A stretch of 64,000 nt of DNA from Actinomycetes bacterium (GTDB lineage: Bacteria; Actinomycetota; Actinomycetes; Actinomycetales; Microbacteriaceae), in contig JAKPAC010000041.1 of assembly GCA_029779645.1 (NCBI GenBank), forward strand, positions 115,995-179,994, read 5' to 3'. How positions within the stretch are numbered: the first letter of the stretch is position 1; each line of letters opens with the position of its first letter. Below are positions 19,228 to 31,129 of this stretch, in pieces. A program made the translations under genes and the position numbers. The notes beneath the pieces were generated by a model. That model had not been told where the DNA came from. It made no database searches and saw nothing but the letters and a program-made list of their open reading frames with translations.

Positions 19228-21036
19228 ATGACCGATCACGACGCCGCCGCCGCGCGGCCCTGGCTCAACGCCGCGCTCCCCGTCGACGCGCGCGTCGATC
19301 TGCTCCTGGCCGAGATGACGCTCGAGGAGAAGGCCGGGCTCTGCTTCCAGTCGATGATCACGATCGGCGACGACGGCGGGCTCGCCGGCCCGCACCCCGT
19401 GTTCGGGCTCCCGTCCACCGAGGAGGCCGTGGTGGGGCGGCACATGACCCACTTCAATCTGTTCGGCGAGACGCCGAGCGGACGGTGGATCGCGCGGTGG
19501 CAGAACGAGCTGCAGCGGCTGGCGGCATCCACGCGCCTGGGCATCCCGGTGACGATCTCGACCGATCCGAGGCACTCGTTCAGCGACAACCCTGGCGCCG
19601 CGATGCTCGCGGGCGCGTTCTCGCAGTGGCCCGAGACGCTGGGGCTGGCGGCGATTCGCGACGAGGCCCTCGTCGAGCGCTTCGCAGACATCGCCCGCCA
19701 GGAGTACCTGGCCGTCGGGATCCGCGTCGCGCTGCATCCGCAGATCGACCTCGCGACCGAGCCTCGCTGGGCGCGCCAGCTCGCGACGTTCGGCGAGGAC
19801 GCCGAGCTGACCGCCCGGCTCGGCGCGGCCTACATCCGCGGCTTCCAGGGTGGCACGCTCGGCACGGCGTCGGTCGCGACGATGGTCAAGCACTTCCCGG
19901 GCGGCGGCCCGCAGAAGGACGGCGAAGACCCGCACTTCGCCTACGGCCGCGAGCAGGTGTACCCCGGCGGCGAGTTCGAGTTGCATCTGCGCCCGTTCGT
20001 CGCGGCATTCGAGGCCGGCGCCAGCCAGGTGATGCCCTACTACGGCATGCCCGTCGGCACCGAGCACGAGGAGGTCGGCTTCGGCTTCAACCGATCGGTG
20101 ATCACGGGGCTGCTTCGCGAGCGCTTCGGGTTCGACGGCGTCGTGTGCACCGACTGGGGGCTGATCAACGACTCCGTGCTCATGGGCGAGCCGTTTCCGG
20201 CGCGGGCGTGGGGTGTCGAGCACCTCACGCCCCTTGCGCGCATCGTGAAGGTGCTCGACGCGGGCGTCGACCAGTTCGGCGGAGAGTCGACTCCCGATCA
20301 GCTCGTGGCGCTCGTGCGCGGCGGCGAGGTCAGCGAGGAGCGGCTCGACGTCTCGGCCCGACGCCTGCTTCGCGAGAAGTTCGTGCTCGGCTTGTTCGAG
20401 AACGCGATGGTGGATGCTGACGCCGCGGCCGAGATCGTCGGATCCGAGGCATTCCGTGCCGCCGGTGAGGCGGCGCAGCGGGCCTCGGTCACGGTGCTGA
20501 CGAACACCGCGCCCACGGTCACCGCGCCCACGCGCACCCCGGGCGCCCCGGTGCTCCCGTTCGCGCGGGGCCTGCGCATCTACGCCGAGGGGATCGCCCC
20601 CGAGGTCGTCGCCGAGTACGGCGCCGTGGCATCCGCCCCCGGCGAGGCCGATATCGCGGTGCTTCGACTCCAGGCGCCGTTCGAGGCCCGGGCGACCTTC
20701 TTCGAGAACTTCTTCCACGCGGGATCCCTTGACTTCGACGACGCCACGCTCGCGCAGGTGCGAGAGGTTGCGGCGGCCGTGCCGACGGTCGTCGACGTGT
20801 TCCTCGACCGCCCGGCCATCCTCGAGCCGCTCGTCGAGGTCGCCGCGGCGGTGACCGCGAACTGGGGTGTGAACGCTCGGGCGCTGCTCGACGTGCTCAC
20901 CGGCGTCGCCGAGCCGGGGGGCAGGCTGCCCTTCGACATTCCGCGCTCGATGGCGGCGGTCGAGGCCAGCATGCCGGATGTGCCCTTCGACACACCCGAC
21001 CCGCTGTTCCGGTTCGGGCACGGGCTCGCGCTGTAG
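19228..21036 (+). CDS. Glycoside hydrolase family 3 protein (beta-glucosidase-like)
   Basis: MVKHFPGGGPQKDGEDPHF, GFGFNRSVITGLLRERFGFDGVVCTDWGLIND. Confidence 0.93.
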   Translation: MTDHDAAAARPWLNAALPVDARVDLLLAEMTLEEKAGLCFQSMITIGDDGGLAGPHPVFGLPSTEEAVVGRHMTHFNLFGETPSGRWIARWQNELQRLAASTRLGIPVTISTDPRHSFSDNPGAAMLAGAFSQWPETLGLAAIRDEALVERFADIARQEYLAVGIRVALHPQIDLATEPRWARQLATFGEDAELTARLGAAYIRGFQGGTLGTASVATMVKHFPGGGPQKDGEDPHFAYGREQVYPGGEFELHLRPFVAAFEAGASQVMPYYGMPVGTEHEEVGFGFNRSVITGLLRERFGFDGVVCTDWGLINDSVLMGEPFPARAWGVEHLTPLARIVKVLDAGVDQFGGESTPDQLVALVRGGEVSEERLDVSARRLLREKFVLGLFENAMVDADAAAEIVGSEAFRAAGEAAQRASVTVLTNTAPTVTAPTRTPGAPVLPFARGLRIYAEGIAPEVVAEYGAVASAPGEADIAVLRLQAPFEARATFFENFFHAGSLDFDDATLAQVREVAAAVPTVVDVFLDRPAILEPLVEVAAAVTANWGVNARALLDVLTGVAEPGGRLPFDIPRSMAAVEASMPDVPFDTPDPLFRFGHGLAL

Positions 21037-21062
21037 CGCGGCGTTCGCGCGCCGCGGCTCGA

Positions 21063-21087
21063 CCGGCTGTGGATTCCACACAGCCGG
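21063..21087 (+). terminator. Hairpin downstream of GH3 gene
   Basis: CCGGCTGTG-GATTCCA-CACAGCCGG perfect 9-bp stem. Confidence 0.6.
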
Positions 21088-21247
21088 CCGGACGACGCCT
21101 CGAACAGAATTTGTTGGGAGTGCACAGCATGATTTGTGAGTTCTTGTCGTAGATCTACCATTGCAGTGACTTCATGCCCGTGTGCTCGCGCGACACCACG
21201 CGACTCAGACACCACACGGCGTGCTGCGCACTGGGAGGCAGAACACC

Positions 21248-23332
21248 ATGACCGACATCACGAACCGCGCCGGCGCGGGGCAGGCTGAGGCATCCACCGC
21301 TCGCATCGACGTCGCAGACGTGACCAACCGTCTGCTCGGCACCTGGGCCGACGTGCGTCGCGAGGCTCGCGAGATGGTGAAGGACCCGGCGTTCTGGCGC
21401 GACGACGAGCTGGCGCGCGACGCGCACCGCGAGCGCGTGCTCGAGCAGCTGCACCTGCTGGTCGAGAACAAGGCTGTGCACCGCGCGTTCCCCAAGGAGT
21501 ACGGCGGCCTGGAGAACAACGGCGCCAACATCGCGGGCTTCGTCGAGCTGGTCAGCGCCGACCCGAGCCTGCAGATCAAGGCGGGCGTGCAGTGGGGCCT
21601 GTTCGGCTCGGCGGTGCAGCAGCTGGGCACCAAGGAGCACCACGACAAGTGGCTGCCGGGCATCATGAGCCTCGAGATTCCGGGCGCGTTCGCGATGACC
21701 GAGACCGGGCACGGCTCCGACGTCGCCTCCGCGGCGACGACGGCGACGTACGACCCCGAGACCGAGGAGTTCGTGATCCACACGCCCTTCCGCGCGGCGT
21801 GGAAGGAGTACCTCGGCAACGCGGCCGTGCACGGCATCGCCGCCACGGTGTTCGCGCAGCTCATCACGAACGGCGTCAACCACGGCGTGCACTGCTTCTA
21901 CGTGCCGATCCGCGACGCCGACGGCGCCTTCCTCCCCGGCGTCGGCGGCGAGGACGACGGCCAGAAGGGCGGGCTCAACGGCATCGACAACGGCCGCCTG
22001 CACTTCACGAACGTGCGGATCCCGCGCACGAACCTGCTGAACAAGTACGGCGATGTCGCCCCCGACGGCACCTACAGCTCGCCGATCAAGAGCGCCGGCC
22101 GGCGCTTCTTCACCATGCTCGGCACGCTGGTGCAGGGTCGCGTCTCGCTCGACGGCTCGGCGGCCTGGGCCTCGGCGCTCGCGCTGAAGATCGCGGTCAC
22201 CTACGCCAGCGAGCGTCGCCAGTTCAACGCCGGCGAGGGCACCGAAGAGACCGTGATCCTCGAGTACGCGCGCCACCAGCGCCGGCTGCTCCCGCGGCTT
22301 GCCACCACGTACGCGTCGATCTTCGCGCACGACGAGTTCCTGGTGAAGTTCGACGCCGTCTTCAGCGGCGCGGCCGACACCGACGAGGACCGCGAAGACC
22401 TCGAGACCCTCGCGGCCGCGCTCAAGCCGCTGTCGACCTGGCACGCCCTCGACACGCTGCAAGAGGCGCGCGAGGCGTGCGGCGGCGCCGGCTTCATGTT
22501 CGAGAACCGCCTCGTGGGCCTGCGCGCCGACCTCGACATCTACGCGACGTTCGAGGGCGACAACAACGTGCTGCTCCAGCTCGTCGGCAAGCGCCTGCTC
22601 TCTGACTTCGCCAAGCAGTTCAAGGGGGCGGATGCCGCGGCACTGGCCAAGTTCGCCGTCGGGCAGACCGCGGGCAAGGTGTTCCACGGCGCGGGGCTGC
22701 GCCAGTTCGGTCAGACGGTGGGCGACCTCGGCTCGACCGCCCGCGCGGTCGAGCGGGGGCTGCGCGCAGACCAGCAGCACGCGCTGCTGGCCGGTCGCGT
22801 CGAGCAGATGGTCTCTGACGTCGCGACGCGCCTGCGCCCGGCATCCAAGCTCTCGAAGGCCGATGCCGCGGCGCTGTTCAACGAGAACCAGTCCGAGCTG
22901 ATCGAGGCGGCCCGCGCGCACGGCGAGCTGCTGCAGTGGGAGGCGTTCACCGACGCCGTGAACGCCATCGACGACGAGGGCACCCGCACGGTGCTCACGT
23001 GGCTGCGGGACCTGTTCGGGCTCGGGCTCATCGAGAAGCACCTGGCCTGGCACCTGATCAACGGGCGCCTCTCGGCGCAGCGCGCCGCGGCCGTCACGGC
23101 ATACATCGACCGCCTGTGCCAGCGCCTGCGCCCGCACGCGCTCGACCTGGTCGACGCGTTCGGCTATGCCCCCGAGCACCTGCGGGCGCCGATCGCGTCG
23201 GGTGCCGAGCGGGCCCGGCAGGACGAGGCTCGCGCGTACTACGCCGAGCAGCGCGCCTCCGGCACCGCGCCGATCCTCGAGAAGCACGCCGGCACGCACG
23301 GCGCCGGCCGCAGCGCGAAGCCGGTCGAGTAG
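21248..23332 (+). CDS. Acyl-CoA oxidase/dehydrogenase (ACOX-type)
   Basis: FAMTETGHGSDVASAATTATYD, LNGIDNGRLHFTNVRIPRTNLLNKYG, EGDNNVLLQLVGKRLL; ATG 21248. Confidence 0.93.
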   Translation: MTDITNRAGAGQAEASTARIDVADVTNRLLGTWADVRREAREMVKDPAFWRDDELARDAHRERVLEQLHLLVENKAVHRAFPKEYGGLENNGANIAGFVELVSADPSLQIKAGVQWGLFGSAVQQLGTKEHHDKWLPGIMSLEIPGAFAMTETGHGSDVASAATTATYDPETEEFVIHTPFRAAWKEYLGNAAVHGIAATVFAQLITNGVNHGVHCFYVPIRDADGAFLPGVGGEDDGQKGGLNGIDNGRLHFTNVRIPRTNLLNKYGDVAPDGTYSSPIKSAGRRFFTMLGTLVQGRVSLDGSAAWASALALKIAVTYASERRQFNAGEGTEETVILEYARHQRRLLPRLATTYASIFAHDEFLVKFDAVFSGAADTDEDREDLETLAAALKPLSTWHALDTLQEAREACGGAGFMFENRLVGLRADLDIYATFEGDNNVLLQLVGKRLLSDFAKQFKGADAAALAKFAVGQTAGKVFHGAGLRQFGQTVGDLGSTARAVERGLRADQQHALLAGRVEQMVSDVATRLRPASKLSKADAAALFNENQSELIEAARAHGELLQWEAFTDAVNAIDDEGTRTVLTWLRDLFGLGLIEKHLAWHLINGRLSAQRAAAVTAYIDRLCQRLRPHALDLVDAFGYAPEHLRAPIASGAERARQDEARAYYAEQRASGTAPILEKHAGTHGAGRSAKPVE

Positions 23333-23351
23333 CGCGGCGACGCCCAGCGAC

Positions 23352-23394
23352 AGGGGGCGGGCGGTGGTTGCAAGGCCGCCGCCGCCCGCCCCCT
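23352..23394 (+). terminator. Hairpin with perfect 13-bp GC stem after acyl-CoA oxidase gene
   Basis: AGGGGGCGGGCGG ... CCGCCCGCCCCCT. Confidence 0.65.
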
Positions 23395-23405
23395 AAGCTG
23401 GGCGC

Positions 23406-23840
23406 GTGAGCTTCGAGAGCGTCTTTTCAACGATCGCCGTGGTGTTCGAGACCGTCGGCGTGATCGTGATGATCGTCGGCTTCGGCATCGCCCTCGTGCT
23501 CGCGGTCCGCGCGCTCGCGCGCCGCGAGTCGGGCCAGGCGGCGTTCACGATCCTGCGCACCACCCTCGGCTCATCGATCCTCCTCGGCCTCGAGGTGCTC
23601 GTCGCGGCCGACCTCGTGCGCACCATCACGTCGAAGCCCTCCCTCGAGGAGGCCGCGATCCTCGGCATGATCGTGATCATCCGAACCATCCTCAGCATGT
23701 CGATCCAGATCGAGATCGAGGGCACGCTGCCGTGGCGCCGGGCGCTGCTGCGCAGCGGCGGGCAGATGCTCGGCGACGCCGTCGCCCGCGACCGCGAGGC
23801 GCAGTCCGCCCACGTCGCCGCGCGGGATGCCTCGGCCTGA
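23406..23840 (+). CDS. DUF1622 family membrane protein
   Basis: Three TM segments and RTTLGSSILLGLEVLVAADLVRTI, IIRTILSMSIQIEIEG typical of DUF1622. Confidence 0.85.
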   Translation: MSFESVFSTIAVVFETVGVIVMIVGFGIALVLAVRALARRESGQAAFTILRTTLGSSILLGLEVLVAADLVRTITSKPSLEEAAILGMIVIIRTILSMSIQIEIEGTLPWRRALLRSGGQMLGDAVARDREAQSAHVAARDASA

Positions 23841-23977
23841 CCCCGTGACACGACCCCGCCCGAACCCGCGGGATGCCCCCCGGTGGCCCGGCCTCGTCCC
23901 GCGACCGACCCGCGCCGCGATCCATCCAACGGAATAGATTTGCGCCCGGGGCGTTTGCTCCAGGAGGAGGCAGCAAC

Positions 23978-26206
23978 GTGGACTACGGACAGCGGCTCGA
24001 ATTCGGAGCCTTCATCACCCCGATCGCGGCAGACCCGACGGCGCCGGTGGCGCTGGCGCAGGTGGCCGAGGCATCCGGGCTCGACCTCGCGACCTTTCAA
24101 GACCACCCGTACCAGCCGGCGTTCCTCGACGCCTGGACGCTGATGAGCTTCGTGGCCGCGCGCACCGAGCGGATCCGCGTCGCACCCAATGTGCTCAACG
24201 TGCCGCTGCGGCAGCCCGCGGTGACGGCCGTCGCCGCCGCCAGCCTCGACCTGCTCTCGGGCGGGCGCCTCGAGCTCGGGCTCGGCGCCGGCGGCTTCTG
24301 GGACGCCATCGAGTCGATGGGCACGGCACGCCTGACCCCGGCCGAGTCGGTCGTCGCCCTCGAGGAGGCGATCGACGTGATCCGCGGCAAGTGGGACACC
24401 TCGGAGCGCGGCGGACTGTTCACCGAGGGCGAGTTCCACCGGCTGCGCGGCGCGAAGCGGGGGCCGCGCCCGGCCCACGACATCCCGATTCTCGTGGGCG
24501 CGCTCAAGCCCCGGATGCTTCGCCTGATCGGGCGGAAGGCCGACGGCTGGCTGCCCTCGCTCGCCTACCTGAAGCCCGGCGATCTGGGCCGGGCGAACAC
24601 GATCATCGACGAGGCCGCGGAGGACGCGGGGCGCGACCCCCGCGAGATCCGCCGCATGCTCAACATCGGCGCGGGCCCCTCGGGCAGCGCGCCCTGGGCG
24701 GAGGAGCTCGCCGAGCTGACGATCACGCACGGGGTCAGCACCTTCATCGCGATGGGCGACGACCCGAACCTGCTCGCGCACTTCGGGCAGGAGATCGCCC
24801 CCTCGGTGCGCGAGCTGGTGGACGCCGAGCGCGCGCACCGCGGCACGGCGGGCGGGCCGACCCGCAGCCGGATCGCGCTGTCGCGCCGGCGAGACGGCAT
24901 CGACTACGACGCCGTGCCCGAGGGGCTTCGGGCGATCGAGCCCGGCGACTTCGACTACCCCGAGCTCAGCTCGACCTACATGCGCGGCGGCACGCCGGGC
25001 ATCATCCTGCAGCCCGAGACGGCCGCCCAGGTCGCCGAGGCCGTCGGCTTCGCGCGCCGCCACCCGGGCGTGCCGCTCTCGACGCGCAGCGGCGGGCACG
25101 GCATCAGCGGCCGCAGCACGAACGACGGCGGCATCGTCATCGACCTGCGGCACATGAACGGCATCGAGGTCATCGACCGAGAGCGCCGCCTCGTGCGCAT
25201 CGGCCCTGGCGCGCGGTGGATGGAGGTGGCCGCCGCGCTCGGCGAGCACGGGTGGGCGCTGAGCTCGGGCGACTACGGCGCCGTCGGCGTCGGCGGGCTC
25301 GCCACCGCGGGCGGCATCGGCTGGCTCGCCCGCGAGCACGGCCTCACCATCGACCACCTGCGCGCCGCCGAGATCGTGCTCGCCGACGGCAGCATCCAGC
25401 GCGCGGATGCCACGACCAACGCGGAGCTGTTCTGGGCCGTGCGCGGGGCGGGTGCCAACATCGGCGTGGTCACGAGCTTCGAGTTCGAGGCCGTCGAGAT
25501 CGGCGAGCTCGGCTGGGCGCAGCTCGCGTTCGACGCCACCGACACCGCGGCGTTCCTCGAGGGCTGGGGTGCGCTGGTCGAGGCCTCGCCGCGCGATCTC
25601 ACGGCGTTCCTGATCCTCGGCGGGCGTCGGCCTGGGCAGCCGCAGGTGGCGACCATGCTCGCCGTGGTCGACTCGCCCGACCCCGACACGATCATCGACC
25701 GGCTTCAGCCCTTCGCTGCCCTGGCCCCGCTGCTGCAGCAGTCGGTGCACCTGTCGACGTACCCGCGGATCATGGCCAACGCCGATATCGGCCCGCAGTA
25801 TGGCGCGGGCGAGCCGCTCGCCAGCTCCGGGCTCATCGACCACATCACGCCCGAGTTCGCCCAGGCGGCGGCGCGCATGCTCGAGGTCGGGGCGACGTAC
25901 TTCTTCCAGATCCGCTCGGTCGGGGGCGCGGTCGCCGACGTGCCCGACGACGCGACGGCCTACGCGCACCGCGCGGCGAACTTCTCGGTCGTCGCGTTCG
26001 GCTCGAACCCCGAGGCGTTTGACGCGATGTGGCAGGCGCTGGCTGGCCACGCGCGCGGGCTCTACCTCAGCTTCGAGACCTCGCTGCGCCCGGAGCGCAT
26101 CGGCGAGGCCTTCCCGCCCGCCACCCTCGCGCGCCTGCGGGCGATCAAGGCCGAGGTCGACCCGGGCGCCCTGTTCTCAGACAACTTCGCGGTGACGCCG
26201 GGCTGA
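23978..26206 (+). CDS. Fusion of LLM-class flavin-dependent oxidoreductase and FAD-linked (PCMH/BBE) oxidase
   Basis: N-terminal bacterial-luciferase-like barrel (SLDLLSGGRLELGLGAGGFWDAIESMG) followed by STRSGGHGISG...GVGGLATAGGIGWLAREHGLTID and a BBE-like C-terminus; GTG start after AGGAGGAGG. Confidence 0.9.
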   Translation: MDYGQRLEFGAFITPIAADPTAPVALAQVAEASGLDLATFQDHPYQPAFLDAWTLMSFVAARTERIRVAPNVLNVPLRQPAVTAVAAASLDLLSGGRLELGLGAGGFWDAIESMGTARLTPAESVVALEEAIDVIRGKWDTSERGGLFTEGEFHRLRGAKRGPRPAHDIPILVGALKPRMLRLIGRKADGWLPSLAYLKPGDLGRANTIIDEAAEDAGRDPREIRRMLNIGAGPSGSAPWAEELAELTITHGVSTFIAMGDDPNLLAHFGQEIAPSVRELVDAERAHRGTAGGPTRSRIALSRRRDGIDYDAVPEGLRAIEPGDFDYPELSSTYMRGGTPGIILQPETAAQVAEAVGFARRHPGVPLSTRSGGHGISGRSTNDGGIVIDLRHMNGIEVIDRERRLVRIGPGARWMEVAAALGEHGWALSSGDYGAVGVGGLATAGGIGWLAREHGLTIDHLRAAEIVLADGSIQRADATTNAELFWAVRGAGANIGVVTSFEFEAVEIGELGWAQLAFDATDTAAFLEGWGALVEASPRDLTAFLILGGRRPGQPQVATMLAVVDSPDPDTIIDRLQPFAALAPLLQQSVHLSTYPRIMANADIGPQYGAGEPLASSGLIDHITPEFAQAAARMLEVGATYFFQIRSVGGAVADVPDDATAYAHRAANFSVVAFGSNPEAFDAMWQALAGHARGLYLSFETSLRPERIGEAFPPATLARLRAIKAEVDPGALFSDNFAVTPG

Positions 26207-26363
26207 TCCCGCCTGCAGCCTCGTCGCCGCGCCCAGACCGGGCCGACGCAGGGCGACCCCCTGCACGGCCCGCACCGGCCCCCGCCATGCGCCCACCCGG
26301 CGCGGGCGGGGGCCTCCCTCTGCCCGCGCCGCCAGGTATTCTCTACCCGTCGAGAGGACCACC

Positions 26364-28718
<2,355 letters not shown>

Positions 28719-28779
28719 GGTCGCCGCCGCACGACGCGGGTCGGCGCAGCGCGGCGGGACGATCGTGTGGCGCCCGGGG

Positions 28780-29238
28780 CTACCGCCCGGCGGAGTGCAG
28801 GTGGCCGGAGCCGTGCGAGAGCACCTTGACCACGATGCCGCGCCGGCTGAGCTCGGCGACCGCTGCCGTCTCCTCGGCGAGATCGCGGCCCAGGGCGTGC
28901 ACGTTCGCGACGACGAGCACGTCGCCTCGCGAGAGGGTGTCGAAGAAGCGGTGCAGCCGCTCGCGCCAGCTCTCGAGCGTCTCGGCGGCGGGATGCCGGA
29001 ACCCGGCGATCGGCACGCCGAAGCGGCTCAGCAGATTGCGCTGCTCGGTGACCGAGGGCATGTCGTCGCGCGCGACGACGAGGCCGACGAGCCGCGACGA
29101 GTCGGGACGCGCCTCCCACCAGGCGTGCTCCTGCTTCTCGGGGGCGAAGCACACCGTGCAGGTCGCGGCGTCGTGATTGACGTCGATGATTCCCGTGCTG
29201 TGCTCCACTGCCTGCCTCCCGCGACCATTCTCGCCCAT
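28780..29238 (-). CDS. Resolvase/serine-recombinase catalytic-domain-like protein, apparently lacking the catalytic Ser and DNA-binding domain
   Basis: SWRERLHRFFDTLSRGDVLVVANVHALGRDLAEETAAVAELSRRGIVVKVL matches the resolvase fold, but the YARVS-equivalent segment reads VVARDDM. Confidence 0.7.
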   Translation of the reverse strand: MGENGRGRQAVEHSTGIIDVNHDAATCTVCFAPEKQEHAWWEARPDSSRLVGLVVARDDMPSVTEQRNLLSRFGVPIAGFRHPAAETLESWRERLHRFFDTLSRGDVLVVANVHALGRDLAEETAAVAELSRRGIVVKVLSHGSGHLHSAGR

Positions 29239-29288
29239 TTGCGCCGCGGCGGCACCTTTTCGCGACCCGCGGCGCCGCGATGCCGCGC

Positions 29289-31061
29289 CTAGGCGCGGAA
29301 CGCGGCCATCAGCGTGCGAGCGAGCCCGATCGGATTCCGGCGCGCCTGGAATTCGGTCAGTCCGGCGCTCACCTGCGCGCCGGTGCGCGCCGTGACGAAC
29401 CACGGCGGCTTCGGCAGCACCGAGCCCTCGCGCGCGATCAGCGAGCTGGGCGAGACCGAGCGCGGGAAGGGGCGGAACGGGCCGCGCACGACCGAGCGCT
29501 CGACGTCGTCGAGCAGGAACGAGTTGTGCACCACCCCGATCCCGCTCGAGACGTTCTCGAGGGTGGCGCCCGGGTACGCGCCCCAGGTGCAGCCCGAGGT
29601 GAGGAACGCGACGGCGGTCCACGTGTTGATGGCGATGGCGCCGTAGTGCAGACGCTCGATCGCGGCCTCGAAGCCCTCGCCGAGTCGGCGCTGCGTGACG
29701 GGATCGATCAGCACGTTCGCCCCCAGGGTGCCGGTGAGCCGGTCGTTGGCGTGGTCGACGGCGGCGTCGACGAAGCGCTGCCCGGTGCCCCGGAGCTCGA
29801 CGACGCCGAGCACTGGAGCGAAGTACTCGGTGTGCTCCATCGCCGACGCGTCGTCGCCCGGCGCGAGGTCGATCAGGAGCCGGCTGCCGTCGCCGAGCCG
29901 CTCGGCGTGCGGATATGCGGCGGCGGCGTCCTCGAGCTTGCGCTCGGCGCCCGGGTACCAGACCGGTCGCTGGGGTGCGCGCGAGTAGGCGTCGCGCAGC
30001 TCGATGAGAAACGCGTGCTTCTGCGGCCAGTCGGCGCTCAGCAGCACGACCTGCCCGGCGATGCAGTTGTGCCCGCTGTTCTGCAGGCGCATGGTGGCGA
30101 TGTGCTCGGCCTGGAAGCGCAGATCGGCCTTCGACCAGCGGCCCGGCACCACGATGATCGGCGAGACGCCGCCGAGCTCGCTCGAGATCTCGGTCTGCAG
30201 CAGGGGGGTGCCCGCGGCCTTGCGGCGCGCGGCCTCCTCGCCCACGCCCCAGACGATCGCGTCGTGCGTGGCGGCCGAGCCGGTGATGTGCACGTGGGCG
30301 ATGCCCGGATGCGCGGTGAGGTAGGCGCCCACGTCGCCGGCGCCGGTCACGATCCGCACCAGGTTCAGCTCGATCAGCGGCGCGAAGGCGCGCGTGAACA
30401 CCGGCAGCAGCGCGTCCTGCGTCGGGTTCAGCTTCAGCAGCACGACGCGGTTGAAGGCGAGCAGCTCGTACAGCGCGTCGAGCAGCGGGATGCTCGTGAC
30501 ATTCCCCGCGCCAAGCACGAGGCCGATCCCGCCGGTGCGCTCGGGCGTCAGCTGGGCGAGGCCCGCGTTCGCGCGCACCTGCGCCTCGGTGACGCCGGGG
30601 CGCATCCACACCTCGCCGGTGAAGCCGCTCAGCAGCATGCCGTCGACGGCCGAGGTCGGGAAGACGTGCGCGCGAAACCGCCCACCCGGTGCGCGGTCGA
30701 TGCGCAGCTCGCCCGCCGGGCTCTTGCCGGCCTCGAGGGCGCGGAGACTGTTCGCATAGGACGCGAGGGCGGTGAGGGTGCCGTAGGGGCCCGAGAGCCA
30801 TTCCTCGCCCCGGAGCGGGTCGCCCTGGGGGAGGCTCTTTGCCGTGGCGGCGACGTCGGCCCACTCGGCGGCGTGCGCGCCCACGGTCTCGGTCACGCGG
30901 TCGAGCAGACGGGCGCGCTGCCCGACCGTGAAGGCGCCCCAGGTGCGCTCGCCGATCGCGAGCTGTGCGATCGCCGCGTCGAGCGGCGCGCGCACGGCCT
31001 CCTCGAGCGTGGGTGCGGGCGTGGGTGCAGGTGCTGCTGCGGCCTGTGAGTTCGTCGCCAC
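29289..31061 (-). CDS. Aldehyde dehydrogenase family protein
   Basis: VLGAGNVTSIPLLDALYELLAFN, HITGSAATHDAIVWG, NSGHNCIAGQ; GTG start after AAGGAGGAG. Confidence 0.85.
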   Translation of the reverse strand: MATNSQAAAAPAPTPAPTLEEAVRAPLDAAIAQLAIGERTWGAFTVGQRARLLDRVTETVGAHAAEWADVAATAKSLPQGDPLRGEEWLSGPYGTLTALASYANSLRALEAGKSPAGELRIDRAPGGRFRAHVFPTSAVDGMLLSGFTGEVWMRPGVTEAQVRANAGLAQLTPERTGGIGLVLGAGNVTSIPLLDALYELLAFNRVVLLKLNPTQDALLPVFTRAFAPLIELNLVRIVTGAGDVGAYLTAHPGIAHVHITGSAATHDAIVWGVGEEAARRKAAGTPLLQTEISSELGGVSPIIVVPGRWSKADLRFQAEHIATMRLQNSGHNCIAGQVVLLSADWPQKHAFLIELRDAYSRAPQRPVWYPGAERKLEDAAAAYPHAERLGDGSRLLIDLAPGDDASAMEHTEYFAPVLGVVELRGTGQRFVDAAVDHANDRLTGTLGANVLIDPVTQRRLGEGFEAAIERLHYGAIAINTWTAVAFLTSGCTWGAYPGATLENVSSGIGVVHNSFLLDDVERSVVRGPFRPFPRSVSPSSLIAREGSVLPKPPWFVTARTGAQVSAGLTEFQARRNPIGLARTLMAAFRA

Positions 31062-31129
31062 GGGCTCCTCCTTCTGGGCGTCGTGCGTTGCACGCTGGGC
31101 GTCGTGCGGTGCACGAGGTGGTCGTTCCA

